Shown: positions 25,228-34,010, counted from the stretch's first letter. The stretch: 46,261 nucleotides of DNA from Trueperaceae bacterium (GCA_011389865.1 JAABTL010000022.1:1-46261), one strand, 5' to 3'. Numbers and translations are program-made. Notes: generated from the letters alone by a model not told the origin.

Positions 25228-26163
25228 TCAGGTCTCGCTCCTGCGGGCGCCGCGGCGTTGGAGGACCAGAGAGAGCGCGACCAGCACGATCGAGGCGACG
25301 ATCATCAGCGTGCTCACGGCGTTGATCTCCGGCGGCACGCGCTGCTTCAGCAGCCCGTACACGAACAGCGGCAGCGTGGTCGTGCCGACGCCGGCGGTGA
25401 AGAAGGTGATGACGAAGTCGTCGAGCGACAAGGTGAACGCCAGCAGCGCGCCGGCCAACACCCCCGGGAAGAGGATCGGGAAGGTGATGCGCCAGAACGC
25501 CTGCCAGTCGTTGGCGCCCAGGTCGCGCGCGGCTTCCTCCAGCGACGGGTCCATGGTCGCCAGCCGTGCCCGCACCACGATCGCCACGTAGGCGACGTTG
25601 AACGCGACGTGCGCGATGATGATCGTGCCGAAGCCCGACACCAGCCGCATCCCCGTCCACTGCTGCCATGCCTCGAACACGATGCGGAAGAACACCGCGA
25701 GCGAGACGCCCATCGTGATGTCGGGGATGACGACCGGTAGGTAGAACAGGGCGTCGAACAGCTTGCGCCCCGGAAAGCGCCCGCGCGCCACGGCGAGCGC
25801 GAACATCGTGCCCAGCGTCGTGGCGATCACGGTCGACACGCCCGCCACCCACAGCGAGTTCATCACCGAGCGCAGGAGCAGGTCGGTCTGGAAGCGCGAG
25901 CCGCCGCCGGCGAGGCTCGAGAACACGTTCTCGTACCAGCGCAGGCTGAACCCACGCCACGTCGAGACCGAGGCGGCGTCGTTGAACGAGAACCCCACCA
26001 GCACCGCGATCGGCAACCACAGGAAGGCGAGCGCGACGAGCGGCACCGCCCACCCGAGCACGCGGCCGAGCCGGCGGGTGGCGAGGTCGCGCCGCAGCGC
26101 GTCGCGGCGCTCCTCCGGGACGCCGTCGCGCGCGGGGTCGCGATCTGGGGCCGCGCGCGTCAC
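25228..26163 (-). CDS. potC: Polyamine ABC transporter permease PotC
   Basis: 311 residues with six membrane helices. The cytoplasmic coupling motif EAARDLGANDWQAFWRITFPILFPG is the binding-protein-dependent transport signature. The N-terminus WAVPLVALAFLWLPIAVLVGFSFND fits PotC. GTG at 26163 overlaps the potB stop (GTGA) and has GGGGAGA upstream; the longer open frame inside potB is a shadow. Confidence 0.93.
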   Translation of the reverse strand: MTRAAPDRDPARDGVPEERRDALRRDLATRRLGRVLGWAVPLVALAFLWLPIAVLVGFSFNDAASVSTWRGFSLRWYENVFSSLAGGGSRFQTDLLLRSVMNSLWVAGVSTVIATTLGTMFALAVARGRFPGRKLFDALFYLPVVIPDITMGVSLAVFFRIVFEAWQQWTGMRLVSGFGTIIIAHVAFNVAYVAIVVRARLATMDPSLEEAARDLGANDWQAFWRITFPILFPGVLAGALLAFTLSLDDFVITFFTAGVGTTTLPLFVYGLLKQRVPPEINAVSTLMIVASIVLVALSLVLQRRGARRSET

Positions 26164-27095
26164 GGATCTCCCCGCTCGCCCCAGCGGGCGTACACGAGCA
26201 CCCCCACGAACACGATCACCAGCAGCACCATCGAGATCGCGGACCCCAGCGGAACGTTGCCGCGACCGCGGAACTGCGACTGCACCAGGTTGCCGATCAT
26301 CAGTCCGCCGGTGCCGCCCATCAGGTCGGGGGTGACGAAGGCGCCGATCGCGGGGATGAAGACCAGCATCGAACCGGCCACCACGCCCGGCAGCGTCAGC
26401 GGCCAGATCACCCGCCAGAAGGCGCGCCAGTCGTTCGCGCCGAGGTCGTTCGCCGCCTCCACGTAACGCCGGTCGAGGCGTTCGACGGCCGCGTAGATCG
26501 GCAGCACCATGAAGGGCAGGTAGCCGTACACCAAACCGAGCACCACGGCCGTTGGCGTGAACAGCATCTGGACCGGGTCCTGCACGAGCCCGAGACGGAC
26601 GAGCCACTCGTTGAGCAGGCCTTCGCGCTGGACGATGGTGATCAGCGCGTAGGTGCGCACCAGGAAGTTCGTCCAGAAGGGGAGCAGCACCAGGAAGAGC
26701 AGCACCAGCCGCACGGCCGGCCGCTGGCGCGAGGCGATGTACATGGCGGTCGGGTAACCGACCATCAGGCACAGCGCGGTCGTCAACGCCGCGAAGCCCA
26801 GGGTCCGCCAGATGACCGGGCCGAACACGTCGAAGGTGCGCTGGTAGTGATCGAGCGTCCACGGCTGGATCGGCTGGCCACCCGCGCCGCGCGTCATGAA
26901 GCTGGCGACGCCGACGAAGAGGAGCGGCAGCAGGAAGAAGAGCACCAGCCACGCCATCGCCGGCGACGCCAGCCAGAACGCGCTGGCCCGGCGCCTCGAG
27001 GCCGCGCTGCGGCTGCGTGGCGGTTTCGCGGGCCGCGGACCGGGCTGCCCGAGCGGTGCGCCGGCTGTCTCGGTCGCGGGCGGTTCGGGCGGCAC
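26160..27095 (-). CDS. potB: Polyamine ABC transporter permease PotB
   Basis: 311 residues from GTG 27095, with six helices after a Pro/Arg-rich N-terminal tail. The coupling motif is EAANDLGANDWRAFWRVIWPLTLPG. The open frame allows TTG at 27158, but the minus strand has TACACT at 27106-27101 just five bases before GTG 27095, the leaderless layout, so 27095 is preferred. It pairs with PotC as the membrane channel for PotD and PotA, encoded 5 kb away on the other strand. Confidence 0.92.
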   Translation of the reverse strand: MPPEPPATETAGAPLGQPGPRPAKPPRSRSAASRRRASAFWLASPAMAWLVLFFLLPLLFVGVASFMTRGAGGQPIQPWTLDHYQRTFDVFGPVIWRTLGFAALTTALCLMVGYPTAMYIASRQRPAVRLVLLFLVLLPFWTNFLVRTYALITIVQREGLLNEWLVRLGLVQDPVQMLFTPTAVVLGLVYGYLPFMVLPIYAAVERLDRRYVEAANDLGANDWRAFWRVIWPLTLPGVVAGSMLVFIPAIGAFVTPDLMGGTGGLMIGNLVQSQFRGRGNVPLGSAISMVLLVIVFVGVLVYARWGERGDP

Positions 27096-27100
27096 GCGCC

Positions 27101-27106
27101 AGTGTA
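27101..27106 (-). promoter_or_regulatory. -10 element of leaderless potBC transcript
   Basis: The minus strand reads TACACT five bases before GTG 27095. If used, it sets the potB start 21 codons inside the longest frame. Confidence 0.5.
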
Positions 27107-27158
27107 CCCAGGCGCCCGCGGAGCGCACGGGTGCACGCGCATCGGACCGCGTGGCCAA

Positions 27159-27510
27159 GCGTAAAGCAGCCCGGCCGAGCGGCTTGGGTAACGTCCTGGA
27201 CGGGCTAGACGAGCTGTGTACCGCGCTTGTGTACTCGTGAAGGTGACGTCCGCGCTTGCCGAACCCCCGGGGGGTCGTGCTAACTTTGAGCTACCAAACG
27301 GGTGAAGAGGAGCGTGAGAAGCTTTCGAGACAACCCTACAGTGTGAGTTCAGACCGATCGTGCCCCATCTGGGTCTCGGGAGGAAAGGCTCTCGCGTGAA
27401 GGTTGTGGAGATAAGCACACGGGCTTGGGTCCGCGCGACGCCTGACCTCGTTGTTTGTATCCCCCTTTCCGAACTTGCACACCTCGGCAGGCGTTGCTCG
27501 CAACGACGTT
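27159..27510. other. Divergent control region, potBC versus amine catabolism genes
   Basis: The region is AT-richer than the rest of the window. It contains the G-run promoter, about 100 bases of leader, and a short ORF with a strong ribosome binding site. No known riboswitch motif was recognised. Confidence 0.4.
27256..27296 (+). promoter_or_regulatory. Promoter with G-run palindrome and TAACTT -10
   Basis: TTGCCG (27256-27261) and TAACTT (27281-27286) are 19 bases apart. Between them is an imperfect dyad, CGAACCCCCGGGGGGTCG, with one mismatched pair. Long 19-base spacers with a central dyad are known from MerR-type promoters; whether that applies here is not known. It resembles the block at 17191-17221. 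Confidence 0.5.
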
Positions 27511-27530
27511 ATGAGAGGCACAACCCGTAG
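27396..27530 (+). CDS. Possible 44-residue leader ORF
   Basis: GTG at 27396 is preceded by GGGAGGAAAGG with seven bases spacing, one of the best ribosome binding sites in the window. The 44-codon frame (starts MKVVEISTRAWVRATPDLVV) ends at 27530, overlapping the start of the GNAT gene at 27511, which itself lacks a binding site. It could be a leader peptide coupling translation to that gene. No homologue is recognised. Confidence 0.35.
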   Translation: MKVVEISTRAWVRATPDLVVCIPLSELAHLGRRCSQRRYERHNP

Positions 27531-28440
27531 TACCTCATCCGACGAACGTCCCGGTCTGGATCGAAGTCCGCGCGCCGATCGGCGTCCCGCCCAGGACCGC
27601 GATCGGTACCGCCCCACCGACCTCCAACTCGACGTCGAAGTCGTCCCGACCGAGGCCCGCCACGGGCCGGGATCGTTCGACGTCATCCACCTGGCCAACG
27701 GCTACCCGCTCGACGCCGGGCGCCGGCGCCTGCACGCTCGGCGCATCGAGGAGCAGCTCGAGCGCTTCCCCGAGGGCCAGTTCGTCGCCGTCTTGCGCAC
27801 GCACGACGCAGGGACGCATGAGGACGGCACCGAGATCGTCGTCGGCACGGCCACCACCATGCGGACGAAGCGGCCGCCCGACGCACCGCCGCTCGGCTGG
27901 ACCGCGGTGATCGGCGACTACGGGCTGCCCAACCACGACCCCGAGGGCGACTGGCTCTACGGCGTCGAGATCGCCGTCCACCCCGACTACCAGCGGCGCG
28001 GCATCGCCACCGCGCTCTACCGCGCGCGCCTCGCCCTCGTGCCCGAGTTGGGCCTGAAGGGTTGGTACGCCGGTGGCATGCTCATGGGCTACCACCGCTA
28101 CGCCGACGTGCTCACGCCGCGCGCCTACGCCGAACGCGTCATCGCGAGCGAGCTCGTCGACCCGACCGTCAGCATGCAACTGCACCGCGGACTGCAGGCA
28201 CGCGGCATCATCGAGGACTACTACCCCGAGCCGAAGGCCGGCAACTGCGCCGTGCTGCTCGTGTGGCAGCCGCCGGTGGCCGCCCCCGCCAAGGGGATCG
28301 CGCAGGCGGGATCTGGCGCGCGCCTGCGACGCGCCACCGCCACGCCGGGCCGCGCGCAGCCGGCGCCGGTGGCCGCGGCGACCGGCGCCGGCCGGCAGAG
28401 CGCCAAGCCGGTGACGCGCCCCGGCGACGCCGGGAACTGA
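27511..28440 (+). CDS. GNAT acetyltransferase, second paralogue
   Basis: 309 residues. Same architecture as the GNAT at 23637: WLYGVEIAVHPDYQRRGIATALY for acetyl-CoA binding, then YAGGMLMGYHRYADVLTPRAYAERVI, VSMQLHRGLQARGIIEDYYPEP and AVLLVW, typical of nitrilase-associated GNATs. The N-terminal 40 residues are charged and disordered; the C-terminal 50 are a low-complexity Ala/Pro/Arg tail. The start is uncertain: ATG 27511 has no ribosome binding site and may be coupled to the small upstream ORF. It is the first gene of the amine catabolic set. Confidence 0.8.
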   Translation: MRGTTRSTSSDERPGLDRSPRADRRPAQDRDRYRPTDLQLDVEVVPTEARHGPGSFDVIHLANGYPLDAGRRRLHARRIEEQLERFPEGQFVAVLRTHDAGTHEDGTEIVVGTATTMRTKRPPDAPPLGWTAVIGDYGLPNHDPEGDWLYGVEIAVHPDYQRRGIATALYRARLALVPELGLKGWYAGGMLMGYHRYADVLTPRAYAERVIASELVDPTVSMQLHRGLQARGIIEDYYPEPKAGNCAVLLVWQPPVAAPAKGIAQAGSGARLRRATATPGRAQPAPVAAATGAGRQSAKPVTRPGDAGN

Positions 28441-28450
28441 GGCGGGGGCG

Positions 28451-29794
28451 GTGGGCGCCGATGACCGCGACGCCCCCCGCGCTGCGCACGGTGGGGGCGC
28501 GCGCGGCGCGCCGACCGCGGACGTCCTCGTCCTCGGCGGCGGCGTCGCCGGCCTGAAGGCCGGCCGCGACCTGCGCGCCGCGGGGCTGCGGGTGGTGGTG
28601 CTGGAGGCGCGCGACCGCGTCGGCGGCCGGGTGTGGACCGACCGCTCCCTGGCGCCGCACCCGGTGGAGCTGGGCGCCGAGTTCGTGCACGGCGATCGCG
28701 CCGACACCTGGGACCTGATCCGCCACCTCGGGCTGGCCACCCGGCGGTGGCCCAAATCGGACGAGAGCCTGGTCCAGCTCGAGGACGACCGCGTCCTGAC
28801 GATGCGCGCCGCCCGCGCGGCCGACCCCGGCTTCGACGCCACCCGCACGATGGCGCTGCCCGCCGTCGAGCCGGGAAGCCACGAGGACCTGGATGCCTAC
28901 CTGGGGCGCGTCGGCTGGACGGCCGACCAGCGCCGCCACGTTCGCCGCGCCTTCGCCAACGCCGCCGGCGACGACCCGCAGCGGCTCTCGGCCGCCGCGA
29001 TCGTCGACGGGCTGGCGACGGACGACGCCGGCGAGGGCGACCACCGCCTCCCCGGCGGCTACGAGGCGCTGCCACTCGCGCTGGCCGACGGCCTCGACGT
29101 GCGGCTCGGGCAGGCGGCGACCCGCGTGGCGGCCGGGCCCGAGGGCGTGGAGGTCGACACCGTCCCCGCCGGCAACCCCCCGGGGCCGGTGACGCGCTGG
29201 CGCGCCCGCGCCGCCGTGGTCGCGCTGCCGCTCGGCGTGCTGCAGGCGGGCACCGTCGAGTTCGAGCCGGGCCTCGACGCCCTCAAGGGCGACGCCCTCG
29301 CGGGCCTGCGCATGGGCCCCGTGATCAAGCTGGTCTACCGCCTGACCGCGCCGCCCTTCGAGCCCGACGCCGGCGTCGAGGCCGTCTACGCCCGTGGCGC
29401 CCCGCCGATGTGGTGGACCTCGTCCCCCCCGGGCGCGGAGACCCCGGTCTGGACGGGCTTCGTCTCCGGCGCCGCGGCCGCCGACCTGCTGCGGCTGGAG
29501 CCCGAGGCGGCGCTCCGGCGGGCGCTGGCGGCGCTCGAACAGGCCGCCGGACGGCCGCTCGCGTTCGACCGTGGCCGCGTGGTCGCCTGGCCCGACGATC
29601 CCTGGGCGCGCGGCGGCTACAGCCACGTCGTCCCGGGCCACCGCGGCGCGCGCGAGAAGCTGGCGGCGCCCACCCCGCCGCTCTACTGGGCCGGCGAGGC
29701 CACCGCCCCCGAGGGTTGTGCCGCCACCGTGCACGGCGCGTTCCGCAGCGGTGCGCGGGCGGCGCGGGAGGTGCGCGCGGTCCTCGGGGCGTAG
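28451..29794 (+). CDS. Flavin-containing amine oxidase
   Basis: 447 residues. The FAD-binding GGGVAGLKAGRDL and EARDRVGGRVWTDR motifs follow a 20-residue tail, LGAEFVHG is the next family block, and the C-terminal YWAGEATAPEGCAATVHGAFRSG is the second FAD contact, as in monoamine and polyamine oxidases. It would oxidise a primary or secondary amine to an aldehyde with release of H2O2. GTG 28451 lies ten bases after the GNAT stop; the order with aminotransferases and a dehydrogenase supports polyamine breakdown. The exact substrate is inferred. Confidence 0.88.
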   Translation: MGADDRDAPRAAHGGGARGAPTADVLVLGGGVAGLKAGRDLRAAGLRVVVLEARDRVGGRVWTDRSLAPHPVELGAEFVHGDRADTWDLIRHLGLATRRWPKSDESLVQLEDDRVLTMRAARAADPGFDATRTMALPAVEPGSHEDLDAYLGRVGWTADQRRHVRRAFANAAGDDPQRLSAAAIVDGLATDDAGEGDHRLPGGYEALPLALADGLDVRLGQAATRVAAGPEGVEVDTVPAGNPPGPVTRWRARAAVVALPLGVLQAGTVEFEPGLDALKGDALAGLRMGPVIKLVYRLTAPPFEPDAGVEAVYARGAPPMWWTSSPPGAETPVWTGFVSGAAAADLLRLEPEAALRRALAALEQAAGRPLAFDRGRVVAWPDDPWARGGYSHVVPGHRGAREKLAAPTPPLYWAGEATAPEGCAATVHGAFRSGARAAREVRAVLGA

Positions 29795-29824
29795 CATGGG
29801 CGCCACACCCTCCGGAGGACCCGC

Positions 29825-31156
29825 ATGACCCGCGACGCCGACCCGCTGCGTTTCCTCGCGCCCGTCACCCCGCGCCTGAGTGGCCTGAGCCCCGTGCGCG
29901 GCGAGGGCGTCCACCTCTTCGACGACGAGGGCACGCGCTGGACCGACTTCACCTCCGGCATCGGCGTCGTCAACACCGGCCACGCGCACCCGCGGGTGGT
30001 CGCCGCGCTGCGCGCGCAGGCCGAGCGCCTGCTCTTCGCGCAGATCGGGGTGGCGACGTCGCCGCTGACGGGCGAGCTGGCGGAGCGGCTCGTCGGCCTG
30101 CTGCCCGGTAGTCTCGATCGCGTCTTCTTCACCAACTCGGGCGCCGAGGCGACCGAGGCCGCCGTGAAGCTCGCGCGCCACGCGACCGGCCGGCCGAAGG
30201 TCGTCGTCTTCCAGGGGTCGTTCCACGGCCGCACCCACCTGACGATGGCGATGACGACGTCCAAGACGATCTACCGCCACCGCTACCCCGACCTCGCCGG
30301 CGGCATCGTCGTCGCGCCCTTCCCCCACGCCCTCCGCTGGCGCATGGCCGAGGAGGCCGCCGTCGACTTCGCGCTCGCCGAGCTCGACGTGCTGCTGAAG
30401 GGCCAGAGCGCGCCCGACGAGACCGCGGCCTTCGTCATCGAGCCCGTGCTGGGCGAGGGCGGCTACCTGCCGGCGCCGCGCCGCTTCCTCGAGGGGCTGC
30501 GTGCGCGGGCGGACGCCACCGGCGCCCTGCTGGTCATCGACGAGGTGCAGACCGGCTTCGGGCGCACGGGGCGCCTGTGGTGCTGTGAGCACCACGGCGT
30601 CCGCCCCGACGTCCTGATCATGGCCAAGGGCCTCGGCTCGGGCCTGCCGATCAGCGCCGTCGCGGCCCGCGCCGAGACGATGGCGCGCTGGGAGAGCGGG
30701 ACGCACGGCGGCACGTACGGTGGCGGCTCGACGCTGCCGCTGGCGGCCGCGCTCGCCACGATCGACGTCATGCTCCACGAGCGGCTGCCGGAGAACGCGG
30801 CCGCCCGCGGGCGGCGCCTGACGGCGGGCCTGCGCGAGCTCCAGGCGCGCGAGCCCGCGATCGGCGACGTCCGCGGCCCCGGGCTGATGATCGGCGTCGA
30901 GTTCGTCGACCGGGACGGCCGCCCGGACGCGGCGCGCACCAGGGCGGTGCAGCGCGCCTGCCTGGGCGAGCGCCTGCTGCTGCTCACCTGCGGCACCTTC
31001 GAGAACGTCATCCGCTGGATCCCGCCGCTGGTCGTGACCGACGAGCAGATCGACGACGCACTGGCGGTGTTCGCGCGCGCGTTGCGGCACACGGCGCCCG
31101 CCGAAGTCGCGAACGCGGCCGCCATGGCGCCCGCGGTCGCTGGAGAGGGAGACTGA
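29825..31156 (+). CDS. Class III aminotransferase (putrescine/GABA-type)
   Basis: 443 residues. PLP motifs: NSGAEATEAAVKLAR, FHGRTHLTMAMT, Asp239 in LLVIDEVQTGFGRTG, and the PLP lysine Lys268 in IMAKGLGSGLP. This is the omega-amino-acid family that includes putrescine, 4-aminobutyrate and acetylornithine aminotransferases. ATG has CGGAGGA upstream. The stop overlaps the next aminotransferase gene (TGATG). Two such enzymes in a row suggest one acts on the diamine and the other on the product amino acid. Confidence 0.9.
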   Translation: MTRDADPLRFLAPVTPRLSGLSPVRGEGVHLFDDEGTRWTDFTSGIGVVNTGHAHPRVVAALRAQAERLLFAQIGVATSPLTGELAERLVGLLPGSLDRVFFTNSGAEATEAAVKLARHATGRPKVVVFQGSFHGRTHLTMAMTTSKTIYRHRYPDLAGGIVVAPFPHALRWRMAEEAAVDFALAELDVLLKGQSAPDETAAFVIEPVLGEGGYLPAPRRFLEGLRARADATGALLVIDEVQTGFGRTGRLWCCEHHGVRPDVLIMAKGLGSGLPISAVAARAETMARWESGTHGGTYGGGSTLPLAAALATIDVMLHERLPENAAARGRRLTAGLRELQAREPAIGDVRGPGLMIGVEFVDRDGRPDAARTRAVQRACLGERLLLLTCGTFENVIRWIPPLVVTDEQIDDALAVFARALRHTAPAEVANAAAMAPAVAGEGD

Positions 31157-32523
31157 TGGCCACCATCCGGCTCGTCACCGAGGTCCCCGGTCCGAAGAGC
31201 CGCGCGCTGGTGGCGCGGCGAGAGGCCGTCGCCGCCCGCGGCGCCGGCCGGCTGACCGACCTGGCCGTCGTCCGCGGCCACGGTGCGGCCGTGGAGGACG
31301 CCGACGGCAACGTGCTGCTCGACTTCGCCGGCGGCATCGGCGCCCTGGCGGTGGGGCACACGCCCGACGCGGTCGTCGCGGCGCTGCGCGCTCAGGCCGG
31401 CGAACTCATTCACCTGTGCGCCATCGTCGGCAGCTACGAGCCGTACGTCGCGCTGCTCGAGCGGCTGGTGGCGATCGCCCCCGGTGACGGGCCGAAGAAG
31501 GCGGTGCTGCTCAACTCCGGCGCCGAGGCGGTCGAGACCGCCGTCAAGATCGCGCGCGCGTCCACCGGTCGGCAGGCGGTGTTGGTGTTCGAGGGCGCCT
31601 ACCACGGCCGCACCAACCTGACGCTGGCGATGACGAGCCGCTACGCCGCCTTCAAGCACGGCTTCGGGCCCTTCGCGCCCGAGGTCTACCGGCTCCCCTT
31701 CCCCGACCTCTACCGCCGCCCGCGCGGCATGACGGAGGACGCGGTCGTCGAGCAGGCGATCGCGGGCCTCGAGCGGGCGTTCGTGGCCCAGGTCGACCCC
31801 GGGGCGCTGGCCGCCGTCGTCATCGAGCCGGTGCAGGGCGAGGGCGGCTTCGTGCCCGCGCCGCCGGCGTTCCTGCGGGCGTTGCGCGATGCCTGCACGC
31901 GCCACGGCATCGTGCTGGTGTTCGACGAGGTGCAGTGCGGCATGGGCCGCACAGGCCGGCTGTGGGCCTCGCAGCACGCCGGCGTGGTGCCCGACCTGAC
32001 CGTGACCGCCAAGTCGCTCGGCGCCGGCATGCCCATCGCCGCGGTCGTCGGCCGCGCCGACGTCATGGACGGCCCGCACCCCGGCGGCCTCGGCGGCACC
32101 TACTCGGGCAACCCGCTCGCCTGCGTGGCGGCGCTGGCCGCCATCGACGCGATCACCGCCCCCGGCTTCCTCGATCGCGCCCACGCCGTCGGCACCCGCC
32201 TGCGCGAACAGCTGGAGACGCTGCACGCCCGCTACGGGCCGGTCGGCGACGTCCGCGGCCTCGGCCCCATGCTGGCGATCGAGCTGGTCCACGATCGCGC
32301 GAGCAAGCGGCCCGCGCCAGAGCTGGTCCAGCGCGTCACGTCCGAGTCGCTGGCCCGCGGGCTGATCGTGCTGCGCTCCGGGCTCTACGGCAGCTGCGTC
32401 CGCCTGCTGCCGCCGCTCGACCTCTCCGACGACGAGCTCGACGAGGGCATGGGCGTGCTCGCCGCCGCGGTCGCCGCCGCCCTGGCCCCGGCCGCGGCCC
32501 CGACCGCGGAGGGCGCGGCATGA
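31156..32523 (+). CDS. gabT: Class III aminotransferase, GabT-like
   Basis: 455 residues. The N-terminal VTEVPGPKSRALVARRE is typical of 4-aminobutyrate aminotransferases. PLP motifs: NSGAEAVETAVKIAR, YHGRTNLTLAMT, Asp257 in VFDEVQCGMGRTG and Lys286 in TAKSLGAGMP. It would convert GABA and 2-oxoglutarate to succinic semialdehyde and glutamate. It overlaps the genes on both sides (TGATG and ATGA). Related omega-amino acids such as 5-aminovalerate cannot be excluded. Confidence 0.85.
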   Translation: MATIRLVTEVPGPKSRALVARREAVAARGAGRLTDLAVVRGHGAAVEDADGNVLLDFAGGIGALAVGHTPDAVVAALRAQAGELIHLCAIVGSYEPYVALLERLVAIAPGDGPKKAVLLNSGAEAVETAVKIARASTGRQAVLVFEGAYHGRTNLTLAMTSRYAAFKHGFGPFAPEVYRLPFPDLYRRPRGMTEDAVVEQAIAGLERAFVAQVDPGALAAVVIEPVQGEGGFVPAPPAFLRALRDACTRHGIVLVFDEVQCGMGRTGRLWASQHAGVVPDLTVTAKSLGAGMPIAAVVGRADVMDGPHPGGLGGTYSGNPLACVAALAAIDAITAPGFLDRAHAVGTRLREQLETLHARYGPVGDVRGLGPMLAIELVHDRASKRPAPELVQRVTSESLARGLIVLRSGLYGSCVRLLPPLDLSDDELDEGMGVLAAAVAAALAPAAAPTAEGAA

Positions 32524-34010
32524 CGCCGGACGCCGCCAAGGCGGCGGACGCGGGGCCCGCGCACGCCCTCGAGGCCCGCCTGCTGATCGACGGCCGCTGG
32601 CGCGACGCGGCCGACGGCGGCCGCTGGCGCCTGATCGACCCCGGGCGTGGGGAGGTGATCGCCGAGGTCCCCTACGCCCGCGCCGACGCCGCCGCCGCCG
32701 ACGCCGCGGCTGCCGTCGACGCCGCGCAGCGCGCGTTCGCCACCTGGTCGCGGTCGTCGCCCTACCAGCGGGCGGAGGTGCTGGAGCGCGCCGCGGCCTG
32801 GATCCGCGCACGCGCCGACGCCCTCGCACGATGCACCACCGAGGAGTCCGGCAAGCCCCTGGGTGAGGCCAAGGGCGAGTGGCTCTCGGCCTGCAACTAC
32901 CTCACCTGGTTCGCGGCCGAGGGCGCCCGCGCCTACGGCCGCACGATCCCGGCGCGCACGTCGTCGCGGCGCATCGAGGTCATGCTGCAACCGGTCGGCG
33001 TGGTCGCGACGATCACCGCCTGGAACTTCCCCGTCTACAACGTCGTGCGCAGCCTCGCGGCCGCGCTCGCCGCCGGGTGCGCCGTCGTGGTGCGGCCCAG
33101 CGAGCTCACGCCGCGCTCGGCGATGGCGCTCGCGCAGGCGCTGCACGAGTCGGGCGCGCCCGCCGGCGTGGTCAACCTGGTCAACGGCGACCCGGAGCCG
33201 ATGGCGCGCGTCTTCCTCGACGACCCGCGTGTGCGGCAGCTGGCCTTCACGGGCAGCCCGCGGGTCGGCAGGCTGCTCATGGACGGTGCCTCGCGCACGC
33301 TCACGCGCCTGACGCTCGAACTCGGCGGCAACGCGCCGGTGTTGGTGTTCCCCGACGTCGACGTCGTCGAGGTCGCCCGGCAGTTCGCCAGCTGGAAGCA
33401 GCGCAACGCGGGGCAGGTGTGCGTGGCGCCGCAGCGGTTGCTGCTACACGAGGACGTCGCCGATGCCTTCACGGAGGCGCTGGTCGCCGAGACCGCCAAG
33501 CTGCGTATCGGGCACGGGCTCGAGGACGGCACGCAGGTGGGACCGCTGATCACCGCGCGGCACCGCGAGCGGGTCGCGGACCTGGTGTCGCGCAGCGTCG
33601 CTGCTGGCGCCCGCGTGCTCGCCGGCGGCCAACCGCTCGAGCGTTCCGGCTTCTTCTACGCGCCGACCGTGCTCGATGCTGCGCCCGACGGCGCGCCGGT
33701 GCTGACCGACGAGATCTTCGGGCCGGTCGTGCCGATCCAGCGCTTCCGCACCCTGGACGAGGCGTTGGCGCGGGCGAACGACACGGAGTACGGCCTGACC
33801 GCCTTCGTCATGACGCACGACCTGAACACCTCGATCAAGGCGAGCGAGCGGCTCGAGTTCGGCATGGTCTGCGTGAACGACTGGCTGCCGGCGACGCCGG
33901 AGGCGCCGTTCGGCGGTGTCAAGGGCTCGGGTCTGGGCCGCGAGACGGGAGCCGAGGGGATGCTGGAGTACATGGAGCGGAAGACGGTGTTCACGGGCAA
34001 CGTGCGCTGA
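32520..34010 (+). CDS. gabD: Aldehyde dehydrogenase, succinic-semialdehyde type
   Basis: 496 residues. The NAD(P)-dependent ALDH fold is complete: ITAWNFPVYNVVRSLAAALAAG with Asn169, FTGSPRVG, catalytic Glu267 (LELGGNAP) and Cys301 (NAGQVCVAPQR), then EIFGPVVPIQ and PFGGVKGSGLGRETG. The ATGA overlap with the GabT-like gene points to succinic semialdehyde as substrate, giving succinate. ATG 32520 lies well inside a longer open frame, but the upstream part is a shadow of gabT. Confidence 0.88.
   Translation: MTPDAAKAADAGPAHALEARLLIDGRWRDAADGGRWRLIDPGRGEVIAEVPYARADAAAADAAAAVDAAQRAFATWSRSSPYQRAEVLERAAAWIRARADALARCTTEESGKPLGEAKGEWLSACNYLTWFAAEGARAYGRTIPARTSSRRIEVMLQPVGVVATITAWNFPVYNVVRSLAAALAAGCAVVVRPSELTPRSAMALAQALHESGAPAGVVNLVNGDPEPMARVFLDDPRVRQLAFTGSPRVGRLLMDGASRTLTRLTLELGGNAPVLVFPDVDVVEVARQFASWKQRNAGQVCVAPQRLLLHEDVADAFTEALVAETAKLRIGHGLEDGTQVGPLITARHRERVADLVSRSVAAGARVLAGGQPLERSGFFYAPTVLDAAPDGAPVLTDEIFGPVVPIQRFRTLDEALARANDTEYGLTAFVMTHDLNTSIKASERLEFGMVCVNDWLPATPEAPFGGVKGSGLGRETGAEGMLEYMERKTVFTGNVR

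Noticed and set aside
26160-27158. potB starting at TTG 27158
   Set aside because: GTG 27095 has a -10 hexamer at leaderless distance and the 21 extra residues would lie upstream of or inside that promoter.
28208-31090. 960-codon open frame on the minus strand
   Set aside because: It is the antisense shadow of the amine oxidase and aminotransferase genes. Very high GC removes stop codons from other frames, and its residues are low-complexity Arg/Ala/Gly/His text without motifs.
30463-32829. 788-codon minus-strand frame across the two aminotransferase genes
   Set aside because: Overlaps two clear enzymes in full; no recognisable domain and biased composition.
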